A stretch of DNA of 48,735 nucleotides from JBGTCD01 sp041749015. GTDB lineage: Bacteria > Bacteroidota > Bacteroidia > Cytophagales > Cyclobacteriaceae. Shown here piece after piece: positions 42,403-48,735 of this stretch. The notes beneath the pieces are model-generated. The model was not told the origin of the DNA. It saw nothing but the letters and a program-made list of their open reading frames with translations, and did no database searches. Position 1 is the stretch's first letter, and the number at the start of each line of letters is the position of its first letter. The position numbers were made by a program, and so were the translations under genes. The stretch is from positions 1 to 48,735 of the forward strand of contig JBGTCD010000023.1 in the NCBI GenBank assembly GCA_041749015.1, in the 5' to 3' direction.

Positions 42403-43197
42403 CTATACTCCTTTTATGTTTTTAACAAAAATTTTAATATCATTTTCTAAATCCTTAGAGGCCTCCAGTACTTTAATAAAAGCACTGCCGATTATGGCGC
42501 CCTGGGCATATTTACAAGCTTCTTGAAATGTGGTCCGGTCATGGATCCCAAATCCAATCAATGTAGGATTGGTCAGTTTCATGGCCCTGATCCGCTCATA
42601 ATACTGCACCTGCAAATCCTTGAAGTCCAGATGACTACCCGTAATACTATTGGAAGACACGGTATAGATGAAGCTATCTGTCAATGCATCAATCGCCCGT
42701 ATCCGCTCCTCTGAGGTTTGAGGGGTAATCAAAAATATGTGCGAAAGATCATGTTTTTGAAACAGGGATTTAAAATTCGATTCATACTCTTTTAAAGGCA
42801 GATCAGGCAAAATCAGTCCCTTTACCCCGGCCTGCTGACACCGGATGGCAAACTGCTCCGGACCAAACTGTAATACCGGATTGATGTAACCCATGAGGAC
42901 AAGGGGAATTTTAATCTGGTCCTTAATTGACTCTAGCTGCGAAAAGAGCTTTTCGATGGACATGCCATTGTTTAAGGCTCTGGTATTACTCGCCTGAATG
43001 GTAGGCCCATCAGCGATTGGGTCGGAAAAAGGCATGCCTATCTCGATGATATCTGCCCCTGATTCCTGCAGTGCGAGCAAGATTCTGGTGGTATCCTCCA
43101 GTTCAGGGAATCCAGCCGTGAAATAAACGGACAGGATATCCTTCTTTTCTGAGAACAGGGTATTAAATATATTACCGGTCTTTATTGAAGTCATCAT
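42403..43197 (-). CDS. trpA: Tryptophan synthase, alpha subunit
   Basis: 264 residues from the ATG at 43195-43197, 1 bp after the trpB stop; a GTG at 43242 would overlap trpB by 44 bp. It cleaves indoleglycerol phosphate to indole. The catalytic acids are Glu52 and Asp63 (IIEIGMPFSDPIADGPTIQ). Phosphate-binding segments (FGIHDRTTF, GAIIGSAFIK) and the PLKEYESNF region are intact. Confidence 0.97.
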   Translation of the reverse strand: MMTSIKTGNIFNTLFSEKKDILSVYFTAGFPELEDTTRILLALQESGADIIEIGMPFSDPIADGPTIQASNTRALNNGMSIEKLFSQLESIKDQIKIPLVLMGYINPVLQFGPEQFAIRCQQAGVKGLILPDLPLKEYESNFKSLFQKHDLSHIFLITPQTSEERIRAIDALTDSFIYTVSSNSITGSHLDFKDLQVQYYERIRAMKLTNPTLIGFGIHDRTTFQEACKYAQGAIIGSAFIKVLEASKDLENDIKIFVKNIKGV

Positions 43198-43198
43198 A

Positions 43199-44386
43199 TT
43201 AGTATTTACCCCAGCGAATATAAGTTTCCAAATCCTTGTCACCCCTGCCGGAAAGGTTGATCACCACTATTTCATCCTTATCAAATTCAAGCTTTTCTAG
43301 GGCTCCCAATGCATGGGCCGTTTCTATGGCAGGAATAATGCCTTCCATTCTGCTAAGTTCAACTCCGGCCACCATGGCCTCCTCATCATCCACACTTACG
43401 AAGGTAGCCCGTCCGGAATCAAATAAATGAGCATGCATAGGTCCAATACCCGGGTAGTCTAACCCGGCAGAGATGGAATAAGGCTCAATGACCTGACCAT
43501 CTTCCGTTTGCATGAGGAGGGTCTTGCTTCCATGCAGGACCCCAGGTCGGCCCAGGACTGTTGTGGCAGCGGATTTCCCGGTTTGGTTACCCCGGCCGGA
43601 TGCCTCTACCCCTACCAAAGCCACTTCAGGTCTGTTAAGGTAATGATAGAAGATTCCGGCCGCATTACTGCCACCACCGACACAGGCAATGATGCGGTCT
43701 GGATAATCACGGCCCTCGCATGATTGCAATTGGGTCATCACCTCCTCGCTAATCACCGACTGAAACCTGGTCACCATATCAGGATAGGGATGTGGCCCTA
43801 CGACAGACCCTATGATGTAGTGGGTATCCTCTGGCTCGTTGATCCAATGCCGCATGGCTTCATTGGTGGCATCCTTTAAGGTTTTGCTGCCGGAGTGCAC
43901 GCCCACTACTTTGGCACCCAGAAGTTTCATGCGTTCCACATTGGGCTTTTGCCGCTCCATGTCATGCTGGCCCATATACACAATGCAGTCGAGGCCTGCC
44001 AATGCGCAAACCGTAGCAGTTGCGACACCGTGCTGGCCTGCGCCTGTTTCAGCAATGATCTTGTGCTTACCAAGTGCTTGGGCAAGCAGAATCTGGCCTA
44101 CGGTATTGTTGATCTTATGAGCCCCGGTATGACAAAGGTCCTCACGCTTAAGATAAATTTTAGCCTTATACCGGTTGGACAACCTTTCTGCAAGATATAA
44201 TGGCGTGGGGCGGCCTACAAAATCCTTTAGAAGCCTGTGAAACTCTTTTTGAAAGGTATCCTTTTGAATAATATTCAGATACTGCTCCCGTAAATGTGAG
44301 ATGTTGGGATGCAGCATTTCAGGGATGTAAGCCCCGCCAAAATTACCATAGTACCCCTCCTGATCTACTTCAAATGATTTCACCAT
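43199..44386 (-). CDS. trpB: Tryptophan synthase, beta subunit
   Basis: 395 residues. It joins indole and serine using pyridoxal phosphate on Lys91 (HTGAHKINN). Other motifs: GYYGNFGGAYIPEML, AETGAGQHGVATATV, CVGGGSNAAGIF (phosphate loop) and HALGALEKL. The 5' end overlaps trpF by 17 bp, so translation is coupled. Confidence 0.98.
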   Translation of the reverse strand: MVKSFEVDQEGYYGNFGGAYIPEMLHPNISHLREQYLNIIQKDTFQKEFHRLLKDFVGRPTPLYLAERLSNRYKAKIYLKREDLCHTGAHKINNTVGQILLAQALGKHKIIAETGAGQHGVATATVCALAGLDCIVYMGQHDMERQKPNVERMKLLGAKVVGVHSGSKTLKDATNEAMRHWINEPEDTHYIIGSVVGPHPYPDMVTRFQSVISEEVMTQLQSCEGRDYPDRIIACVGGGSNAAGIFYHYLNRPEVALVGVEASGRGNQTGKSAATTVLGRPGVLHGSKTLLMQTEDGQVIEPYSISAGLDYPGIGPMHAHLFDSGRATFVSVDDEEAMVAGVELSRMEGIIPAIETAHALGALEKLEFDKDEIVVINLSGRGDKDLETYIRWGKY

Positions 44387-45026
44387 GATTTATTGATTTT
44401 AATTTTAATTTAAACTCCTTCAGAACTTCAATGTCTTTTACCCCCGGGGAGATTTCAAACCTGCTGTTCACATCAATTACCTCCGGCGATTGTCCTGAAA
44501 TTTCATGAATGGCTTGCACCCTATCAGGCCCTATGCCTCCACTCAGCCAATACGGGATGCCCCGGTATTCGGAAAGTACCTCCCAATTAAATATGGCACC
44601 ACTCCCACCCCATTCTTTTGAGGCGGTCTCAAACATTATTCGGTCCGCACTGTCCTGATACTGTAATGCCTTTCGCACATCGCTTTGCTCTCCTATGTGG
44701 ATCACCTTCACTACCTTTCTTCCCGCATTCCTGATGCTCTGGCAATATTCAGGTGATTCCAGACCATGAAGCTGGACCCAATCCAGATCATGCTTTTTGG
44801 ACAACTCAATTACCTTTTCCTGGGACTCATTAACAAAAACACCAACCTTTTGAATATCCTTCGAAAAATGGTCGGGAAGTCGAAAATCTTCCCCCACATA
44901 CCTTCGAGATTTTTTATAAAAAATAAATCCCATCAGGTCTGGGCAGACCACTTCTCCCAGTTCCATAATATGGTCTTCACCTCGCATCCCGCATACTTTC
45001 AGAAGGGTCATTTTCATCTCAGGCAT
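44370..45026 (-). CDS. trpF: Phosphoribosylanthranilate isomerase
   Basis: 218 residues (start could also be the ATG at 45017 or 45011). An Amadori rearrangement enzyme: general base Cys12 (KVCGMR), phosphate-binding WLSGGIGPDRV, and Asp within IDVNSRFEISPGVKD. The 5' end overlaps trpC by 8 bp and the 3' end overlaps trpB. Confidence 0.95.
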   Translation of the reverse strand: MPEMKMTLLKVCGMRGEDHIMELGEVVCPDLMGFIFYKKSRRYVGEDFRLPDHFSKDIQKVGVFVNESQEKVIELSKKHDLDWVQLHGLESPEYCQSIRNAGRKVVKVIHIGEQSDVRKALQYQDSADRIMFETASKEWGGSGAIFNWEVLSEYRGIPYWLSGGIGPDRVQAIHEISGQSPEVIDVNSRFEISPGVKDIEVLKEFKLKLKSINHGEII

Positions 45027-45834
45027 TTTGCTGCACCGGCAAAGATTTCATCAGTTCATCAATAAATTTTTCACAAGCCCATTCCGGACGACTTTCTTTC
45101 ATAAAATGCCCACCAATCAAAAAGCCCCTATAACCGGCTTTATAAAGTGCCACCGCCTGTGAAACCTCCCGAATACCACTTTCAGCAACCTTCACCTTAT
45201 CATCCGGGATCATTGATCCAAGTTCCATAGAGGTATTGATGTCCACTGAAAAATCCTCCAGATTACGGTTATTAACCCCAACCAAATCTACATGTTCAAG
45301 ATCGGAGTGCTCCAATTCTTCTTTGTTATGCACCTCCAGCAGGACTTCCAGTCCGAGATCATGCGCTAACCGGGCCAACTCCGCCTGTTGATCCGGTTTC
45401 AGTGCCGCAGCAATCAGTAAGATGGCATCGGCACCGATGGACTTGGACTCAACCACCTGGTAGGGATCCAAAATAAAATCCTTCCTCAGAATGGGGCAGA
45501 AATTATACTTCCTTGCAAGGGTAAGGTCATCATTAGAGCCGCCAAAAAAGGGCTTATCAGTGAGGATCGACAAGGCCGATGCCCCCGCCTGCATATACCC
45601 GATGGAGGTGCGCTCCACAGAAACATGGGGATTAATATGACCCAGAGAAGGTGATTTTTTCTTAATCTCTGCGATCACGCCACTTTTATCTTCGCGAAGG
45701 ATGTACTTCTTCAAAGAAACCGGTTGGGTTTGATAAAAAATACTTTGTTCAAGAAGCTTAACCGGAAATAACTCCCTCCGCTCTGCCACTTCCTTTTTTT
45801 TCGATTCTAAAATTTCATTCAATAGGTCCTTCAT
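45019..45834 (-). CDS. trpC: Indole-3-glycerol phosphate synthase
   Basis: 271 residues, TIM barrel. Motifs: VIAEIKKKSPSLGHI (catalytic Lys), ALSILTDKPFFGGSNDDL, PILRKDFILDPYQV, VGVNNRNLEDFSVD and VAESGIREVSQ. It is a separate gene from trpF rather than the fused TrpCF of enteric bacteria. Confidence 0.97.
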   Translation of the reverse strand: MKDLLNEILESKKKEVAERRELFPVKLLEQSIFYQTQPVSLKKYILREDKSGVIAEIKKKSPSLGHINPHVSVERTSIGYMQAGASALSILTDKPFFGGSNDDLTLARKYNFCPILRKDFILDPYQVVESKSIGADAILLIAAALKPDQQAELARLAHDLGLEVLLEVHNKEELEHSDLEHVDLVGVNNRNLEDFSVDINTSMELGSMIPDDKVKVAESGIREVSQAVALYKAGYRGFLIGGHFMKESRPEWACEKFIDELMKSLPVQQNA

Positions 45835-45861
45835 GGTTTCAATATTTATTTCTGTTTTAAT

Positions 45862-46854
45862 TCAATTTTGAACGATCAATTTTTTAAAAGCCTTAAGGGC
45901 TGCTCCGCCTTTTAAGGCATCTTTGGCCTTCTCATAAGCCTCCGTAAAGTCAAGTGTTGCTTCGCAGCACTGGATGGCACATGCTGCGTTGGCCAACACC
46001 ACTGATTCTTGTTCAGGGGTGCCATTGCCACTGATTACATTTTCAAAGATTTTTGCAGTAGCAGCCACAGTGTCTCCGCCAAAAATAGATTCCGGTGACA
46101 GTCGTTTCAACCCCAGTTCCTCAGGAGTCAGGATCACCTCTCCATTTTTGGTGATTACCTTAAAAGGGCCGGTCAGGGACACTTCATCATATCCATCCAG
46201 ACTGTGTACGATAGAAAAATATTTGTCCGTTTGCTGGTAAAGATATCCGTAAAGCCGCGCAAGCTCCAGGCTAAATACCCCCGTCATCTGCTTATCAGGG
46301 CGGGCAGGGTTGACCATAGGCCCGAGCATATTAAAAAAGGTCTTGGTGCCCAGGGCTTTTCTGACCGGGGCTACATTTTTCATAGCCGGATGAAAAAGCG
46401 GGGCATGTAAAAAGCAGATACCGGCATCGTTCAATTGTCTTTTTAAGGCATCCACCTCATTGGTAAATTCATACCCAAAATGCGTCATAAGATTAGATGA
46501 CCCACAAACGGAAGAAACCCCATTATTCCCATGCTTGGCCACCAGATAACCTGCTCCTGCCACCACGAAGGAGGTAAGTGTGGAGATGTTAAAAGTATCC
46601 TTCTGGTCGCCTCCAGTACCGCACAGGTCAATTAATTCATGGGTACCCAGGTCCACCTCAAGACACATTTCTAGCAAGGCCTCCCTAAAACCACTCAATT
46701 CCTCCACAGTAATGGTGCGCATCATGAATACAGTGAGGAAGGCAGCCATCTGACTTTCATTAAACTCCCCCTTGCCAAGTGCAAGAAGGATGCTGCGGGC
46801 TGCCTGCCGATCCAGGGTTTTATAATTGATCAATTCGTTTAAAATCTCCTTCAT
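45862..46854 (-). CDS. trpD: Anthranilate phosphoribosyltransferase
   Basis: 330 residues from the ATG at 46852-46854, 2 bp after the trpG stop. Motifs: CGTGGDQKDTFNIST (phosphoribosyl diphosphate loop, 78-92), VAKHGNNGVSS (105-115), GPMVNPARP. The usual KHGNR-S is KHGNN-G here, a small departure in the substrate loop. It is not fused to trpG. Confidence 0.96.
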   Translation of the reverse strand: MKEILNELINYKTLDRQAARSILLALGKGEFNESQMAAFLTVFMMRTITVEELSGFREALLEMCLEVDLGTHELIDLCGTGGDQKDTFNISTLTSFVVAGAGYLVAKHGNNGVSSVCGSSNLMTHFGYEFTNEVDALKRQLNDAGICFLHAPLFHPAMKNVAPVRKALGTKTFFNMLGPMVNPARPDKQMTGVFSLELARLYGYLYQQTDKYFSIVHSLDGYDEVSLTGPFKVITKNGEVILTPEELGLKRLSPESIFGGDTVAATAKIFENVISGNGTPEQESVVLANAACAIQCCEATLDFTEAYEKAKDALKGGAALKAFKKLIVQN

Positions 46855-46856
46855 CA

Positions 46857-47429
46857 CTAATTTTTTAACCAATTACCAATAATATCCTGACCATGCTGGG
46901 TCAAAATAGACTCGGGATGAAATTGTAATCCATGGACATCATAATCCTTATGGCGAAGCGCCATCACATAGCCGTCCCCATCATGGGCCTGAACCTTCAG
47001 CACATCCGGGAAATGCTCCGGATCTACCGCCCACGAATGATAATGGCATACTTCAAAAGCCTCCGGCATTCCTTCAAAAAGATAATCCCTGTGGCCATTG
47101 AGTGTAGCAGGACCACTTACCCCATGCTTTACCGGATTGATGTTGATCAGATGGCCACCGTATACCGAAGCTATGGCCTGATGCCCCAGGCAAATGCCTA
47201 AAATGCTTTTGGTTGGACCTGCAGCCTTGATCAAATCATGCATGATCCCAGCATCTTGTGGGAGCCCCGGACCCGGTGAAAGGAGGATTTTTTCAAATTC
47301 CATCGCTTCCGTTACCGTGATTTTATCATTTCTAAATACCTGCAGGTCACTGCCATACCCCATTGCCTCAACCATGTGCACCAGGTTGTAGGTAAAGGAA
47401 TCATAATTATCGAGTACGAGTATTTTCAT
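46857..47429 (-). CDS. trpG: Anthranilate synthase, glutamine amidotransferase subunit
   Basis: 190 residues, class I amidotransferase with the triad Cys80 (GICLGHQAIA), His171 and Glu173 (LQFHPESILT). It supplies ammonia to TrpE and may also serve PabB. The ATG overlaps the trpE stop by 4 bp (ATGA). Confidence 0.96.
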   Translation of the reverse strand: MKILVLDNYDSFTYNLVHMVEAMGYGSDLQVFRNDKITVTEAMEFEKILLSPGPGLPQDAGIMHDLIKAAGPTKSILGICLGHQAIASVYGGHLININPVKHGVSGPATLNGHRDYLFEGMPEAFEVCHYHSWAVDPEHFPDVLKVQAHDGDGYVMALRHKDYDVHGLQFHPESILTQHGQDIIGNWLKN

Positions 47430-48735
47430 GATGCCGCAATCATATCCTTTCCAAATATTTTGGTGGCCTCCTTAAGCGCCTGTCGCAAGGCAGCCAACTT
47501 ATTATTTACCTCCTGCAGCTCACTTTCAGCATTGGACTTTGCCACAATCCCGGCCCCGGCCTGGTAGGTCAATACATTACCCTCACTGTGAAAGGACCGT
47601 ATCATGATGGCATGGTTAAAGCTTCCCTCAAAGCTCATATATCCTAACGCCCCGCCATAGTACCCTCTCGGATCTTGCTCGTACTGATTGATGAGTTGCA
47701 TAGCCCTATACTTGGGTGCTCCGGACAATGTGCCCGCAGGAAAAGTATCAGCCACCAGGCGTAAGGGATTAGTATCAGGCTTCATAGTCCCGACTACTTT
47801 GGATACCAGGTGGATGACATGAGAATAAAATTGCACCTCCTTAAACACTTCCACGGTCACCTCACGACCATTGCGGCTCAGGTCATTCCTGGCCAGGTCA
47901 ACCAGCATCACGTGTTCAGAATTTTCCTTGACATCCTGACTGAGTTTCACCGCCAAAGCCTCGTCAGCCTTGTCATTTCCGGTACGTCTGAAGGTTCCTG
48001 CAATTGGAAAAATACAAGCCTTGCCATCCTCAATCACCAGCTGTGCTTCCGGAGAACTCCCAAATAGCTTATACTTACCATGGTCGAAATAGAATAGGTA
48101 TGGAGAAGGATTAATGGCCCGCAGTACCCGGTACACATTAAACTCATCCCCTTTGAATGCCTGGCTAAATTTCCGGCTGAGTACGATTTGGAACACATCG
48201 CCCACCTTGCAATGGTGGATCCCCTTTTCCAATATTTCTAAAAAAGCATCATTTTCTATATTAGTATCCTCCCCACCTTCTGTCTGAAAAGGATAGGCTG
48301 GAGCAACACCATGGCGCAGGGCTGCCTCGATCTCACCAAGGCCTTTTTCATCCCCACAGTGGTTTTCAAATAGGTATATTTCATTATGAAAGTGATCAAA
48401 CACGATCACAAACCGGTACACATGATAACAAATTTCCGGAAGGGCGTTGTTAATTTTCTTTAAGGGAATGTCTTCGAAATATTGCACTGCCCCATAGGCG
48501 ATGAATCCGAAAAGGCCATTATTGGCAATTTTTGGAAATACTTGCGCTCCCTTAAAATGCCCTGTAAAGGCCTGAAGGTGGCCCAATACATTTTCAGGAT
48601 TTTCATTCTGATACTCCCAGTTGGAACCATCAGGAAACAGGGCTGAAACCTGACGGTCCTTGACCTTAAAAGACGCCACCGGATCGCAGCAAATGTAAGA
48701 AAGACTGTTTTCCACCCCATGGTAGTCAGAGCTTT
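47426..48735 (-). CDS. trpE: Anthranilate synthase component I, 5' end cut by window edge
   Basis: The frame stays open to the right edge. The visible N-terminus (SSDYHGVENSLSYICCDPVASFKV) continues upstream of the GTG at 48713-48715, which is an internal valine and not the start. About 436 codons are present. Chorismate-binding motifs are complete: INPSPYLFYFD, GSSPEAQLV, PIAGTFRRTG, LVDLARNDLSR, TLSGAPKYRAMQLI, GYYGGALGYMSF and QAGAGIVAKSNAESE. First gene of the trp operon; its leader and any attenuator lie outside the window. Confidence 0.96.
   Translation of the reverse strand, partial: SSDYHGVENSLSYICCDPVASFKVKDRQVSALFPDGSNWEYQNENPENVLGHLQAFTGHFKGAQVFPKIANNGLFGFIAYGAVQYFEDIPLKKINNALPEICYHVYRFVIVFDHFHNEIYLFENHCGDEKGLGEIEAALRHGVAPAYPFQTEGGEDTNIENDAFLEILEKGIHHCKVGDVFQIVLSRKFSQAFKGDEFNVYRVLRAINPSPYLFYFDHGKYKLFGSSPEAQLVIEDGKACIFPIAGTFRRTGNDKADEALAVKLSQDVKENSEHVMLVDLARNDLSRNGREVTVEVFKEVQFYSHVIHLVSKVVGTMKPDTNPLRLVADTFPAGTLSGAPKYRAMQLINQYEQDPRGYYGGALGYMSFEGSFNHAIMIRSFHSEGNVLTYQAGAGIVAKSNAESELQEVNNKLAALRQALKEATKIFGKDMIAAS

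Noticed and set aside
48460..48720. Alternative frame inside trpE on the same strand
   Set aside because: Overlaps the strongly conserved trpE coding frame and shows no family motifs.
1..48735. CRISPR arrays, tRNA, rRNA and riboswitches
   Set aside because: No regularly spaced repeats, no tRNA-like cloverleaf in the gaps, and the gaps (all under 300 bp) contain no recognisable riboswitch core; the trp leader, where an attenuator would lie, is outside the window.

Overview
The window looks like chromosomal DNA of a Bacteroidota bacterium, most likely of the class Cytophagia. The evidence is two type IX secretion (T9SS) cargo proteins (one subtilisin with a type A tail, one protein with a gliding-motility type B tail), a TonB receptor/DUF4249 operon, DUF4197, DUF4421 and NamZ-type proteins, several TAnnTTTG (-7) promoter boxes typical of the phylum, and a general lack of strong Shine-Dalgarno sequences. 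No rRNA, tRNA, CRISPR, prophage or transposase was seen.

Layout. 1-1102: two A+T-rich accessory genes, one cut by the left edge. 1378-5378 (minus): a four-gene operon of circularly permuted ATP-grasp, alpha-E protein, Anbu proteasome-like peptidase and transglutaminase-like protein, a conserved but functionally unresolved peptide-tagging/processing system. 5494-13665: housekeeping and envelope genes (Lol-type permease, namZ, fmt, folA, MFS, SDR, TauE-like permease, VOC protein). 13687-18709 (minus): a tight A+T-rich operon of kelch/IPT lipoprotein, TonB-dependent receptor and DUF4249 lipoprotein. 18759-26263: PaaN-like aldehyde dehydrogenase, T9SS subtilisin, DUF4197 protein, glycerate kinase. 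26516-33217: a histone-H1-like basic protein diverging from a hisS-hutH-T9SS cargo-ybaB-glycosyltransferase run. 33257-37676: PspC-like protein, an OmpA/TPR lipoprotein with a clear promoter and terminator, pdhB, DUF4421 protein.

37690-41300 is the most unusual part. Six small, A+T-rich accessory genes, all on the minus strand (DUF4259-like protein, mazF with its antitoxin, three membrane proteins), form four units, each followed by a 100-150 bp spacer with imperfect inverted repeats. Three spacers share a 19-bp block, and several ends resemble integron attC core sites (GTTRRRY / RYYYAAC) placed on or beside the stop codon. I read this as a candidate integrase-less gene-cassette array (CALIN-like), wedged between a housekeeping operon and DUF4421.

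41390-48735 (minus): a complete tryptophan operon in the order trpE-G-D-C-F-B-A, followed by a type I-beta DAHP synthase, so the first committed step of aromatic synthesis is co-transcribed with the tryptophan branch. trpE runs off the right edge.
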